DNA from: Vogesella urethralis
GTDB taxonomy: Bacteria; Pseudomonadota; Gammaproteobacteria; Burkholderiales; Chromobacteriaceae
Length of the DNA: 64,000 bases
NCBI RefSeq assembly: GCF_007644045.2
Contig: NZ_VMDW02000136.1
Span: 1-64,000, forward strand
Direction of reading: 5' to 3'
In this document: positions 55,692 through 64,000 of the stretch, one piece after another
How the letters are laid out: the number at the start of each line of letters is the position of its first letter
Numbering within the stretch: position 1 is the stretch's first letter
The notes under the pieces: generated by a model
What the model saw: only the letters and a program-made list of their open reading frames with translations
What the model was told of the DNA's origin: nothing
Databases searched by the model: none
Position numbers and translations under genes: made by a program

Positions 55692-56858
55692 CTAGCCCTG
55701 CAGCGCGCTACGCAGCCGCGCCGGGTGGTAGCTGAGCGTCATCAGTAACAGCAGCAGTACGGTGCCGGCCAGCATCTGCCACGATAGCGCGTAGCTGGCG
55801 GTGAGATCGCGCAGCCAGCCGGCGGCAAACGGCGCCACCGCCGCCAGCAGGTAGCCCACGCCCTGCACGAAGGCGGTGAGGTCGCCGGCGGTGTGCGGGT
55901 CGTCGGCGTGCTGCAGGGTAAGGATCATGGTCAGCGGGAACAGGCCGCCAATGCCGGCGCCCAGCAGCGCCACAAACAGCAGGCTGTGCTGGCCCGGCAG
56001 CCAGGCCAGGCCGGCCAAACCCAGCAGGTTGGCCGCAAGCGTAGCCAGCAGCCACGGGCGGGCGTCGCTGTGGCGGGCAGCCAGCAACGGCAGCAGCAGG
56101 CCGGTGGCCACCTCGAACGCGGTCATGTAGCTCAGCATCAGGCCGGCTTGTTGGCTGCTGTAGCCGAGGAACACAAAGAACGGCGCCAGCCACGCCAGCG
56201 TGCACACGTACACGCCGGTGCCGATGCCGAAGTACAGCGCCAGCGACCAGGCACGGCGGCGGCCGAACATGCGGCCGATATGGCTGGGCACGGCGGCGTG
56301 CTGCTGGCAGTCGGCCGGCGCGCGCCATTGCCACAGCAGCGCGGCCAGCACCGCCGGCAGCGCCCACAGCGCCATCGCCTGGCTCCAGCCCAGCGCGCTG
56401 CCCAACCAGGGTGTGCTGGCAGCGGCCAGCGTGGCGCCGCCCATGATGGAGGTAACGTACAGGCCCATCATCAGCGACACATGGCGGCCGCCGTGCTGCT
56501 TGATCAGCGCCGGCACCAGCGCCTGCACGATGGCAATGCCCAGGCCGGCCAGTGCGGCCGACAGCATCAGGCTGGTGGTGTCCGGCAGCAGGCGCAGCAG
56601 GCAGGCGGCGCCAATCAGCAGCACGCCGCTGAGAATGCCGCCCTTGCTGCCCAGCCAGCGGCGGAACAGCGGCAGGGCAAAGGCGCACAGGCCGATCATG
56701 GCCACGGGCAGGGTGGTGAGCAGGGCGGCGCCGCCAAAGCTGAGGCCGGTGGCCGCGCGCAGCGGCTCCAGTAGCGGGCCGGTGGCGGCCAGGATGGGGC
56801 GCAGGTTCAACCCGCATAGCAGGATGAGCAGGGTAAGCAGGCGTGTCTGGGATGGCAT
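55692..56858 (-). CDS. MFS transporter, CynX/NimT family
   Basis: This 388-residue protein has 12 hydrophobic helices and resembles the cyanate/nitroimidazole family (LLILLCGLNLRPILAATGPLLEPLRAATGLSF, WLAPFFVFLGYSSQQAGLMLSY). I chose the ATG at 56858 after GGAGGAACACCC. The upstream MarR gene is in the same direction, separated by 73 bp with an inverted repeat at 56885. The substrate is not known. Confidence 0.85.
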   Translation of the reverse strand: MPSQTRLLTLLILLCGLNLRPILAATGPLLEPLRAATGLSFGGAALLTTLPVAMIGLCAFALPLFRRWLGSKGGILSGVLLIGAACLLRLLPDTTSLMLSAALAGLGIAIVQALVPALIKQHGGRHVSLMMGLYVTSIMGGATLAAASTPWLGSALGWSQAMALWALPAVLAALLWQWRAPADCQQHAAVPSHIGRMFGRRRAWSLALYFGIGTGVYVCTLAWLAPFFVFLGYSSQQAGLMLSYMTAFEVATGLLLPLLAARHSDARPWLLATLAANLLGLAGLAWLPGQHSLLFVALLGAGIGGLFPLTMILTLQHADDPHTAGDLTAFVQGVGYLLAAVAPFAAGWLRDLTASYALSWQMLAGTVLLLLLMTLSYHPARLRSALQG

Positions 56859-56884
56859 GGGTGTTCCTCCATCGGCAGCACGCG

Positions 56885-56910
56885 CCGTCAGGCCGCGCGC
56901 AGCCTGACGG
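56885..56910. repeat. Inverted repeat between marR and MFS genes
   Basis: CCGTCAGGC (56885-56893) pairs with GCCTGACGG (56902-56910), with an 8-nt spacer. It lies between the MarR stop and the MFS ribosome site, so it could be a partial terminator or a second operator. Confidence 0.45.
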
Positions 56911-56931
56911 TATCTATCAAGCAAAAGCGGG

Positions 56932-57420
56932 TTAGCGGTTTTCCAGCGCGGTCAGCCAGCGTTGCAGCAGGGCGGCCAGCGCTTGCCGTTCGTCGGCGGG
57001 CAGGTGCGCCAGCAGGTCGAGCTGGGCGTCGGTATGCGGGGTCAGCGCGGCGTCTACCTTGGCGAGGCCCGCCGGCGACAGGCGGATCATCACGCCGCGG
57101 CGGTCGGCGTCGTCCGGCAGGCGCTCCACCAGGCCGGCGTTTTCCAGCTTGTCGATGCGCTTGCTGATGCCGCCGCTGGTCAGCAACAGCGATTGCGACA
57201 GCTGGGTGGGGCTCAGCGTGTACGGCGCGCCCTGGCGGCGCAGCGTCACCAGTACGTCAAACTCGCCGTACTTCAGCTGGTGTTGCGCCAGCACGCTGTC
57301 GCGTACCTGCTCGAAATAGCCCATCAGGCGCGCAATGCGCCCCAGCACCGCCAATGGGGTGGTGTCGAGCGAGGGTTGGGTCACTTGCCATTCGGCAATG
57401 ATGCGGTCGATCTGGTCCAT
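56932..57420 (-). CDS. MarR-family regulator
   Basis: This 162-residue winged-helix regulator contains the MarR core (YGEFDVLVTLRRQGAPYTLSPTQLSQSLLLTSGGISKRIDKLENAGLVERLPDDADRRG). It probably represses itself and the downstream MFS transporter. Two ACTTC-N4-GAAGT operators lie just upstream of its start (57440-57468). The ligand is unknown; such pairs often respond to aromatic compounds or drugs. Confidence 0.88.
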   Translation of the reverse strand: MDQIDRIIAEWQVTQPSLDTTPLAVLGRIARLMGYFEQVRDSVLAQHQLKYGEFDVLVTLRRQGAPYTLSPTQLSQSLLLTSGGISKRIDKLENAGLVERLPDDADRRGVMIRLSPAGLAKVDAALTPHTDAQLDLLAHLPADERQALAALLQRWLTALENR

Positions 57421-57439
57421 GGCGCGTAGTGTAGGCAAA

Positions 57440-57468
57440 ACTTCCGCAGAAGTCACTTCCGGGGAAGT
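57440..57468. promoter_or_regulatory. Tandem MarR operators
   Basis: ACTTC-CGCA-GAAGT (57440-57453) and ACTTC-CGGG-GAAGT (57455-57468) are two 14-bp inverted repeats 15 bp apart, about 20 bp upstream of the MarR start. Spacing and symmetry fit binding of two MarR dimers. Confidence 0.8.
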
Positions 57469-57604
57469 TATTTTTCGTCGCGCCGCGCTGCCGTTCGTCG
57501 CCGGCAAGCCCCGTTCATCCGGCGCGGCAACCGTTCGTCGCAGGCGGCTACTGCTGGCCAGGCAAAGGGCTACGCTGGCAGCATTCCTGTCACCGGAGCG
57601 CATC

Positions 57605-58300
57605 ATGTCAGCCATCGAAGTTGTCGACCTCAGCCGCCATTACCGGCTGGGTAGCGTGGAAGTCCCCGCGCTGCGCGGCGTCAGCCTGCGTATTGCGGCC
57701 AACGCCTTTACCGTCCTCAGCGGCCCGTCGGGCAGCGGCAAGTCCACCTTGCTCAATCTGTTGGGCGGGCTGGACCGCCCCGACAGCGGCCACGTCGTTG
57801 TGGCCGGCCAGCGCCTGGATACGCTGGACGACAACCGCCTCAGCGATTTTCGCGCCCGCCACATCGGCTTTGTGTTCCAGCATTTCAACTTGCTGCCGGT
57901 GCTGACCGCGCGCGAAAACGTGGAATACCCGCTGCTGCTGGCCGGTGTGGCCGCCAGCGAGCGCCGCCGCCTTGCCGCCGAGCTGCTGGACGCGGTAGGC
58001 CTGGCCGAGCGTGCGGCCAACCTGCCGGGCCAGCTGTCCGGCGGCCAGCGCCAGCGGGTGGCCATTGCCCGCGCGCTGGCCTTGCGCCCGGCGCTGGTGC
58101 TAGCCGACGAGCCCACGGCAAACCTGGACAGCCACACCGGCGCCGCCATCATCGCGCTGATGCGCGACATGCAGCGCCAGTACCAGACCTGCTTTGTGTT
58201 CTCGTCGCACGACGCCCAACTGCTGGCAGCCGCCGACCACGCCGTGCTGCTGCGCGACGGCCAGCTGCAGGCGCCTGCCGCCGTGAAGGAGGCCGCATGA
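57605..58300 (+). CDS. ABC transporter ATPase, LolD/MacB-like
   Basis: This 231-residue ATPase has Walker A (GPSGSGKSTL), the signature LSGGQRQRVAIARALAL, Walker B (LVLADEPTANLD) and the switch His (FVFSSHDAQ). The closest look is the LolD/MacB/FtsE group. It overlaps the permease gene by four bases. It starts a five-gene run ending in a two-component system. Confidence 0.93.
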   Translation: MSAIEVVDLSRHYRLGSVEVPALRGVSLRIAANAFTVLSGPSGSGKSTLLNLLGGLDRPDSGHVVVAGQRLDTLDDNRLSDFRARHIGFVFQHFNLLPVLTARENVEYPLLLAGVAASERRRLAAELLDAVGLAERAANLPGQLSGGQRQRVAIARALALRPALVLADEPTANLDSHTGAAIIALMRDMQRQYQTCFVFSSHDAQLLAAADHAVLLRDGQLQAPAAVKEAA

Positions 58301-59673
58301 ACACGCTACAGTTGGCCGCACGCAACCTGGTGCGCAACCGCCGCCGCACGCTCACCACCTTGCTGGCGATGATCGTCGGCGTGGTGGCGGTGCTGATCTT
58401 TGGCGGCTACGACCGCAACATCCGCCTGGGCCTGGAAACCGACTTCGTCCGCGCTAGCGGGCATTTGCAGATCCAGCATCGCGATTACTTCCTGTTCGGC
58501 AGTGGCAACCCGGCTGCCTACGGCATTCGTGACTACACCCGGTTGATGCACACCCTGCAGGCCGACCCGCAACTGGCGCCGCTGCTGCAAGTGGTAACGC
58601 CGGTGCTGGACCTGGGCGGCATTGCCGGCAACTTTGCCGCCGGCGTGTCGCGCACCGTGTACGGCCGAGGCGTGGACGTGGCCGGGCAAAACCGGCTGAA
58701 ACAATGGAACGATTACCGCATGGTGGGCCTGCCGCAACGCAGCGTGGCGCTGACCGGCACCGCCCCCAACGCCGCAGTGGTGGGCACCGGTGTGGCACGC
58801 GTGCTGCAGCTGTGCGGCCCCTTGCAGGTGCAGGACTGCCCGCAGCCGCTGCCGGTGCCGCAGCAGGGCAAGGCCATGCCGGCCGACCTGGCGGCCTTGC
58901 CGGTTGCCGCGCCGGCGGCCAACCTTGGCCGCGTGCAGATCGAGCTGCTGGCGGCGCGTGCCAGTGGTGCGCCCAATGTGGCCAGCCTGCAGGTGGTGAA
59001 AGCCGAACAGCAGGGCGTGAAGGCGCTGGACGACATCAGCGTGCAGCTGCACCTGACGCAGGCGCAGCAACTGGTGTACGGCCAGGGCGCGCCGCAGGTC
59101 AGCGCCATCGTGCTGCAGCTGCGGCACAGCAGCGACATGCCGGCGGTGCGGGCCCGCCTGGCACAGCTGCTGCAAGGCGGCAGCCAGCCGCTGGTGGTGC
59201 AGGACTTTGCCACCCTTAACCCGCAGTACGGCCAGATCACCGGTATGTTTGCCGCCATTCTCGGTTTTGTGGCGGTGCTGATCGGCGCCATCGTGCTGTT
59301 TACCGTGGGCAACACTATGAGCATGGCGGTGGTGGAACGCACGGTGGAAATCGGCACCCTGCGCGCGCTGGGCCTGCGTCAGGCCGGCATCCGCCGCCTG
59401 TTTGTCAGCGAAGGCTTGTTGCTGGGGGTGAGCGGCGCGCTGCTGGGCAGCCTGCTGGCGCTGGGCCTGGCCTGGCTGATCAACCACAGCGGCCTTACCT
59501 GGCTGCCGCCGGGCAATAGCGAGCGCATTCCGCTGCTGGTACGCGTGGCCGGCGAATACGGCATGCTGCTGGCCACTGCCGTCGGCCTGATCGTGTTGTC
59601 GGTGCTGTCGGCCTGGTGGCCGGCCCGCCGCGCCGCCCGTCTGGATATCGTGGAGGCCCTGCGTCATGCGTAA
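58297..59673 (+). CDS. FtsX-like ABC permease
   Basis: This 458-residue membrane protein has an N-terminal helix (NLVRNRRRTLTTLLAMIVGVVAVLIFGG), a large extracytoplasmic domain (about 45-290), and three C-terminal helices including GAIVLFTVGNTMSMAVVERTVEIGTLRALGLRQAGIRRLFVSEG. This is the MacB/LolC fold. Its end overlaps the next gene by eight bases. The partner ATPase is upstream. It contains a GCGGCCAACCTTGGCCGC near-palindrome at 58915. Confidence 0.92.
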   Translation: MNTLQLAARNLVRNRRRTLTTLLAMIVGVVAVLIFGGYDRNIRLGLETDFVRASGHLQIQHRDYFLFGSGNPAAYGIRDYTRLMHTLQADPQLAPLLQVVTPVLDLGGIAGNFAAGVSRTVYGRGVDVAGQNRLKQWNDYRMVGLPQRSVALTGTAPNAAVVGTGVARVLQLCGPLQVQDCPQPLPVPQQGKAMPADLAALPVAAPAANLGRVQIELLAARASGAPNVASLQVVKAEQQGVKALDDISVQLHLTQAQQLVYGQGAPQVSAIVLQLRHSSDMPAVRARLAQLLQGGSQPLVVQDFATLNPQYGQITGMFAAILGFVAVLIGAIVLFTVGNTMSMAVVERTVEIGTLRALGLRQAGIRRLFVSEGLLLGVSGALLGSLLALGLAWLINHSGLTWLPPGNSERIPLLVRVAGEYGMLLATAVGLIVLSVLSAWWPARRAARLDIVEALRHA

Positions 59674-60427
59674 GCTCCTGTTTACCCTGTGGTTGGCCGC
59701 AGGGCTTGCCCAGGCCGCGCCGGACGCGCAGCAACTGCTGGCCGCCAGCGACGCCATCCGCAACCCCGGGCAGTCGTTTTCGCTGGACAACACGCTGATC
59801 GAGTACCGCAACGGCCGCGAACAAGGCCAGACCCAGCTGCAGATCTACGCCCGCCCGGCTAGCGACAGCGGCCAGTACCGCAACCTGATCCGCTTTCTGG
59901 CGCCGTTGCGCGACGCCGGTAAGCTGATGCTGAAAAACGGCAACGAACTATGGTTTTACGACCCGGCCAGCAAGGCCAGCGTGCGCATCTCGCCGCAGCA
60001 GCGCCTGCTGGGGCAGGCTGCCAATGGCGACGTGATGACGGTCAACCTGGCACGCGACTACCGCGCCCGGCTGGACGGCGAGGAGGCGATCCAGGACGGC
60101 GAGCGCCAGACCCGTGCCAGCTACCGGCTGGCGCTGCAGGCCAGCCACGACGACGTGACCTACCCGCGCATCACGCTGTGGGTGGACGCGGCCAACAGCC
60201 GGCCGATCAAGGGCCAGTTCTACAGTGATAGCGGCCGCCTGCTGAAAACCGCCTTCTACCGCCGCTACCAGCTGCAGCTGGGCGTGCAGCGGCCATCGGA
60301 GACGGTAATCATCGATGGCCTCGACCCCGGCTGGATTACCGTGATGCGCATCGGCAACCTGGTGGCACGCGACATCCCGGAAACCTGGCTGCAGCGCGAC
60401 TACCTGCCGCGCTTCCGTGCGGAGTAG
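59666..60427 (+). CDS. Outer membrane lipoprotein-sorting-like protein
   Basis: This 253-residue periplasmic protein has a signal peptide (LLFTLWLAAGLAQA) and the LolA-like fold of the outer membrane lipoprotein-sorting family (PDAQQLLAASDAIRNPGQSFSLDNTLIEYRNGRE; KLMLKNGNELWFYDPASKASVRISPQQRLLGQA). It probably binds a lipid or lipoprotein in the periplasm and works with the ABC transporter. Overlaps the permease gene. Confidence 0.82.
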   Translation: MRKLLFTLWLAAGLAQAAPDAQQLLAASDAIRNPGQSFSLDNTLIEYRNGREQGQTQLQIYARPASDSGQYRNLIRFLAPLRDAGKLMLKNGNELWFYDPASKASVRISPQQRLLGQAANGDVMTVNLARDYRARLDGEEAIQDGERQTRASYRLALQASHDDVTYPRITLWVDAANSRPIKGQFYSDSGRLLKTAFYRRYQLQLGVQRPSETVIIDGLDPGWITVMRIGNLVARDIPETWLQRDYLPRFRAE

Positions 60428-60430
60428 ACC

Positions 60431-61624
60431 ATGCCGCGCTTGCACCTTTGCCTGCTGTTGGCCGCCATGCCGCTGCCGGCGCTGGCCGATACCAGCGCCG
60501 AATTGGACGCGCTGACGCTGGCCGACGCCGCCGTCAGCCAGCCGCAAAGCGATAGCCCGCTGCACGGCCAGTTGCAGCTGTCGCGCTGGCAGGGCAGCCA
60601 GTGGCAGGGCTTTGCCAGCGTGCGGCTGGACAGCGTGCTGCAGCCCGGCTGGCGCGCGGTGCTGGCCGACCGGGTCGATTTCCGGCCGCAGGCCGGCGGG
60701 CCGGCGCAGGTGAACTCGCTGCAGGAGGCCTACCTCAGCTGGCAGCCGTCGCCCGCGCAGGCGCTGGATGTGGGCCGCATCAACCCGCGTGGCGGCGTGG
60801 CGCTGGGCTTCAACCCGCTGGATGTGTGGCGCGATAGCGGCCTGCGTGCCGCCGTCAGCGCCGACCCGGCCAGCGCCCGCGACAACCGGCTGGGGGTGGT
60901 GATGCTGCGCGCCCAGCAGCTGTACGACGGTGGCAGTGTCGGCGTGTTGCTGGCGCCGGCGCTGGTCAGCGCGGCCAACCCGGCACCGTGGTCGCCGGAC
61001 TGGGGTAGCAGCAACCGCCGCGAGCGCTGGCAGCTGCAAGCCAGCATGGCCGGCAGCGGCAGCCTGCGCACGCAATGGCTGCTGGCCGGCGGCGCCGGCG
61101 AGGCATTGCAGCCCGGCGTGGCGGCCAGCCTGCTGCTGGGCGACGCCACCACCGTGTACGGCGAGGCCAGCGCCAGCCGGCGGCACGATCTGGCCGCTGG
61201 CGGCCCGCGCCGCTGGCGGGCGCTGGGCGTGCTGGGGCTGGGCTACACTGCCGCCACGCGGCTGACGCTGCACGCCGAGTGGCACTACAACGGTCAGGCG
61301 CTGGCCACAGCCGATTGGGCGGCGTTGCAGGGGCAGGCCTACGGCCGTTACCGCCAGGCGGCGCAGCAGGCGGCGCTGGCACCCACGCGGCAGCAGTGGT
61401 TCCTGCACGCCGAGTGGCAGGATTTTGTGCGCCCGGGGCTGGTCGCCACCGCCATGCTGCGGCATGATCGCGTTGATGACAGCCGGTTTTTTAGCACCGG
61501 CTTGCGCTGGCAGGGCGACCGGCTGGCGCTGGGCGTCAACGCCGAGCGCGGCCTGGGCCGGCTGGGTAGCCACTACGGCGGCCAGGCCTTGCGCTGGCAG
61601 CTTTTCAGCAACTTCTACTATTGA
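60431..61624 (+). CDS. Probable outer-membrane beta-barrel protein
   Basis: This 397-residue protein has a signal peptide (LLAAMPLPALA) and alternating polar/apolar strands with many Trp, Tyr and Gly. It ends in Phe-Tyr-Tyr, as expected for outer-membrane barrels. I do not recognise the family. Position after a lipid-sorting-like protein and an ABC transporter suggests the outer-membrane part of an envelope export path. Three bases separate it from the preceding gene. Confidence 0.65.
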   Translation: MPRLHLCLLLAAMPLPALADTSAELDALTLADAAVSQPQSDSPLHGQLQLSRWQGSQWQGFASVRLDSVLQPGWRAVLADRVDFRPQAGGPAQVNSLQEAYLSWQPSPAQALDVGRINPRGGVALGFNPLDVWRDSGLRAAVSADPASARDNRLGVVMLRAQQLYDGGSVGVLLAPALVSAANPAPWSPDWGSSNRRERWQLQASMAGSGSLRTQWLLAGGAGEALQPGVAASLLLGDATTVYGEASASRRHDLAAGGPRRWRALGVLGLGYTAATRLTLHAEWHYNGQALATADWAALQGQAYGRYRQAAQQAALAPTRQQWFLHAEWQDFVRPGLVATAMLRHDRVDDSRFFSTGLRWQGDRLALGVNAERGLGRLGSHYGGQALRWQLFSNFYY

Positions 61625-61634
61625 GAACCGGGCG

Positions 61635-62687
61635 ATGAGCCGACCCCATGTGCGCGTGGATTTGCGCCGCGAGCTGCCTTTCCTGCTGCTGGTCAACGGC
61701 GTCATCGCCACGCTGGTGACCTTGCTGGCGGAAGGCGAGCATTTCGGCTTCAACCTGCTGGTGTCCAACTGCATCGGCTTTCTGATGTGGGGCAGCACTT
61801 CGCTGCTGTGCTACGCGCTGAAGGTGGAGCGGGTGGCCTTCTGGCACGTGCTGGCCTGCATGCCGCTGGCGGTGGTGCTGGGTTTTACGCTGGCCAGCAG
61901 CCTGTGGCCAGGCGTGGTGCCAGAGCGCATCGCCGGCACCGCCGACCTGGCGCTGCAGCTGCGCAAGTTCGCGATGATGGCGCTGGTCACTATCTCGGCC
62001 GCCAGCCTGTTTTATTACCGCTACAACCACCAGCGCAACCTGACGTTGCTGGCCGACGCCGGCCGCCGCCAGGCCGAGCTGCAGCAGGCCGAAACCGCCG
62101 CCCGGCTGGCGCTGCTGCAAGCGCAGATCGAGCCGCATTTTCTGTTCAACACGCTGGCCACGCTGCGCAGCCTGATCGGCAGCGACCCGGCGCGGGCAAC
62201 GCAGGCGCTGGACCTGCTTAACGACTACCTGCGCGCCAGCCTTAGCCGCACCCGCCGCCGCGAGGTGACGCTGGCCGACGAGCTGGCGCTGGTCACGCCG
62301 TTGCTGGCGCTGGCACAGCTGCGTATGGGCGTGGCACGCTTGCAGTACCGCATCGACGTGGCCGAGTGCTGGCTGGGGCTGCCGATGCCGCCGCTGCTGC
62401 TGCAGCCGCTGGTGGAAAACGCGCTGCAGCACGGGCTGGAGCCAGCGGTGGCCGGCGGCAGCCTGCTGATCGAAGCCATCGCGCAACCCGGCCGCCTGTG
62501 CCTGCGCGTCAGCGACAGCGGGCTGGGGCTGGCGGATGGCCACGGCAGCAGCGGGGTAGGGCTGGCCAACGTGCGCCAGCGCCTGCACGCGCTGTACGGC
62601 GAGCGCGCCGCCTTGTCATTGTATGCACGGCAGCCGCACGGTGTGGTGGCCGAGCTGAGCCTGCCGCTGGAGGAACCCCACGCATGA
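61635..62687 (+). CDS. LytS/YpdA-type sensor histidine kinase
   Basis: This 350-residue membrane kinase has four hydrophobic helices (about 15-135), then the His_kinase domain (ALLQAQIEPHFLFNTLATLRSLIGSDP) and an ATPase with LLLQPLVENALQHGLEP and GSSGVGLANVRQRLHALYG. Its stop overlaps the response regulator start by four bases. It follows the outer-membrane-like gene by ten bases, so it probably senses the envelope state relevant to the transporter. Confidence 0.9.
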   Translation: MSRPHVRVDLRRELPFLLLVNGVIATLVTLLAEGEHFGFNLLVSNCIGFLMWGSTSLLCYALKVERVAFWHVLACMPLAVVLGFTLASSLWPGVVPERIAGTADLALQLRKFAMMALVTISAASLFYYRYNHQRNLTLLADAGRRQAELQQAETAARLALLQAQIEPHFLFNTLATLRSLIGSDPARATQALDLLNDYLRASLSRTRRREVTLADELALVTPLLALAQLRMGVARLQYRIDVAECWLGLPMPPLLLQPLVENALQHGLEPAVAGGSLLIEAIAQPGRLCLRVSDSGLGLADGHGSSGVGLANVRQRLHALYGERAALSLYARQPHGVVAELSLPLEEPHA

Positions 62688-63415
62688 CCCGCATCCTGAT
62701 CGCCGACGACGAAGCACTGCAGGCCGCCAGCCTGGCGCAACGCTTGCAGGCACTGTGGCCCGACAGCAGTGTGCTGCCCTTGGTACACAACGGTATCGAC
62801 GCGGTAGCGGCGCTGGCGCGCGAGCAGCCGGACATTGCCTTCCTGGATATCCGCATGCCGGGGCTGACCGGGCTGCAGGTGGCCGCAGCGGCGGCGCGCT
62901 GCCGCGTGGTGTTCGTCACCGCCTACGACGAGTATGCGCTGGCAGCGTTTGACGCCAGTGCCGTCGACTACCTGCTGAAGCCGGTTAGCGATGCGCGGCT
63001 GGCGCAGTGCGTCAGCCGGCTGCAGCGCGACACCCGCCCGGCGCCCGACCTGGCCGCCGTGCTGGCGCAGTTGGCCGCGCCGGCCGCCCGCGCGTGGCTG
63101 CAATGGCTGCACGCGGGGCTGGGCGACACCACGCGGCTGATTGCGGTGGACGAGGTGCTGTACTTTCAAGCCAGCGACAAGTACACCGAGATCGTCACCG
63201 CGCACGAACGCCACCTGATCCGGCTGCCGCTGAAAGAGCTGCTGGCGCAACTGGACCCGCAGCGCTTTGCGCAGATTCACCGCAGTTACATCGTCAGCCT
63301 GCCGCAGGTTGGCCGCATCGAACGCGACCTGCTGGGCCGGCAACAGGTGATCCTGAAAGACGGCCGCAGCCTGCCGTTATCGCGCAGCCACGCGGCGCAG
63401 TTTCGCCAGATGTAG
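62684..63415 (+). CDS. LytTR-type response regulator
   Basis: This 243-residue regulator has a receiver domain (ADDEA, FLDIRMPG with the phospho-Asp, KPV) and a LytTR DNA-binding domain (about 145-240; DEVLYFQASDKYTEIV..IHRSYIVSL..LKDGRSLPLSRSHAAQFRQ). It forms a two-component pair with the kinase upstream. A terminator follows 19 bases after the stop. Confidence 0.92.
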   Translation: MTRILIADDEALQAASLAQRLQALWPDSSVLPLVHNGIDAVAALAREQPDIAFLDIRMPGLTGLQVAAAAARCRVVFVTAYDEYALAAFDASAVDYLLKPVSDARLAQCVSRLQRDTRPAPDLAAVLAQLAAPAARAWLQWLHAGLGDTTRLIAVDEVLYFQASDKYTEIVTAHERHLIRLPLKELLAQLDPQRFAQIHRSYIVSLPQVGRIERDLLGRQQVILKDGRSLPLSRSHAAQFRQM

Positions 63416-63433
63416 CCTGTCAGCCTTGCCCCA

Positions 63434-63471
63434 CAGCCCGGCACGGGAAACCTGCCGGGCTGTCTGCTTTT
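63434..63471 (+). terminator. Terminator after response regulator
   Basis: CAGCCCGGCA (63434-63443) pairs with TGCCGGGCTG (63453-63462), with a 9-nt loop, followed by TCTGCTTTTA. It ends the ABC/two-component operon. Confidence 0.8.
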
Positions 63472-63559
63472 ATGCCGCTGGCGAAGGCCGGGAACCGTTG
63501 GTCGCCTTGGTGGGTCTTTGGTCGCATAATGCCTTTTTTGTAAACCGATTCATATAGGA

Positions 63560-63585
63560 TTGATAGCGGTTTTCTTGACTATCAA
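63560..63585. promoter_or_regulatory. Inverted repeat upstream of mipA/ompV
   Basis: TTGATAG (63560-63566) pairs with CTATCAA (63579-63585), with a 12-nt spacer, 16 bp before the MipA/OmpV start. It is too widely spaced for an Fnr-type box. It might be an operator, for instance of the neighbouring regulator. Confidence 0.45.
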
Positions 63586-63601
63586 CCAGCAAGGAGCACA
63601 C

Positions 63602-64000
63602 ATGAAACAGGGGATGGCAGGCGTAGGCCTGATGTTGGCCGCGATGGCGGTACAGGCGGGTGACTGGCAAGCCGGCATCGGCGCCGGGGTCGGCAGCACC
63701 CTTTACCGCGGCGAAAACAGCAGGGCCGTGGCCATACCGCTGCTGGGTTACCAGGGCGAGCAGTTTTACGTGCAGGGCCCGGAGCTGGGCTGGAAGCAGC
63801 CGCTGGGCAGCAAGCTGACAGCCACCGCCAAGGCGCAGTGGGAATTTGACGAGTTCGACCCCAAGGATAACGACATCGCCGCGCTGCGCCAGCTGGACAA
63901 GCGCAAGCAAGGGGCGCTGGTGGGCGGCGAGCTGAGCTGGGCGCTGGACCCGCGCACCACGCTGTCGCTGGACGCCATGCACGACGCCGGTAACCGTCAT
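63602..64000 (+). CDS. MipA/OmpV family outer membrane protein (5' part)
   Basis: The first 133 codons are in the window; the gene continues past the right edge. A signal peptide (GLMLAAMAVQA) is followed by DWQAGIGAGVGSTLYRGENSRAVAIPLLGYQGEQFYVQGPELGWK, a typical MipA/OmpV start. AAGGAG precedes the ATG. The terminator upstream shows it is a separate unit, although the LytTR regulator next door could control it. Confidence 0.85.
   Translation, partial: MKQGMAGVGLMLAAMAVQAGDWQAGIGAGVGSTLYRGENSRAVAIPLLGYQGEQFYVQGPELGWKQPLGSKLTATAKAQWEFDEFDPKDNDIAALRQLDKRKQGALVGGELSWALDPRTTLSLDAMHDAGNRH

Noticed and set aside
63560-63585. Fnr/Dnr box upstream of mipA/ompV
   Set aside because: TTGATAG and CTATCAA are separated by 12 bases instead of the four-base spacing of TTGAT-N4-ATCAA.

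Overview
The window looks like the chromosome of a facultatively anaerobic, denitrifying betaproteobacterium. High GC, the gene families and the respiratory layout fit the Neisseriales (Chromobacteriaceae such as Vogesella, Pseudogulbenkiania or Chromobacterium). This is an inference from protein resemblance, not a database result.

Layout. 1-1.7 kb: edge of an integrated element, with a P4-type tyrosine integrase and a small Cys-rich protein. 2.2-7.8 kb: a GGDEF/EAL sensor, then a LysR regulator divergent from an MFS exporter. 7.9-22.3 kb: molybdenum cofactor genes (mobB, moaD, moaE, moeA) around a nitrate respiration block (narK1, narK2, narGHJI), then DUF2249 and NnrS genes. 22.3-28.3 kb, mostly minus strand: narXL, a beta carbonic anhydrase, moaA, a small conserved protein, a second DUF2249 gene and nirE. 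28.4-43.9 kb: a nitric oxide reductase block (norC, norB, norE, norF, norQ, norD), a DUF3079 gene, the cd1 nitrite reductase and heme d1 genes (nirS, nirM, nirC, nirF, nirDL, nirGH, nirJ, nirN) and a Dnr-type regulator. 43.9-49 kb: anaerobic ribonucleotide reductase (nrdD, a separate 57-residue glycyl-radical ORF, nrdG), divergent from the O2-independent ubiquinone genes ubiU, ubiV and ubiT. 49-55.6 kb: sua5, a DUF6671 gene, dabA and dabB for inorganic carbon uptake, and a divergent LysR gene. 55.7-64 kb: a MarR/MFS pair, an operon of ABC transporter, lipoprotein-sorting-like protein, outer-membrane-like protein and LytS/LytR-type two-component system, and the start of a MipA/OmpV gene.

How it works together. 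The genes reduce nitrate to nitrite, NO and N2O (no nos genes are in view). They also supply molybdopterin, heme d1, ubiquinone and deoxynucleotides without oxygen. Shared control is visible: TTGAT-N4-ATCAA boxes for Fnr/Dnr proteins lie upstream of norC/nirE, nirS, nirJ and nrdD, with weaker versions before a DUF2249 gene and ubiU.

The most unusual features are the NrdD split, in which the glycyl-radical segment is a separate translationally coupled ORF with its own Shine-Dalgarno; about fifty copies of the 9-mer GCGGCCAAC on both strands, in and between genes and sometimes as inverted pairs, at a density like that of a DNA uptake sequence; a very long hairpin between narG and narH; two double-length siroheme decarboxylase proteins (NirDL, NirGH); and a DUF6671 gene overlapping dabA.
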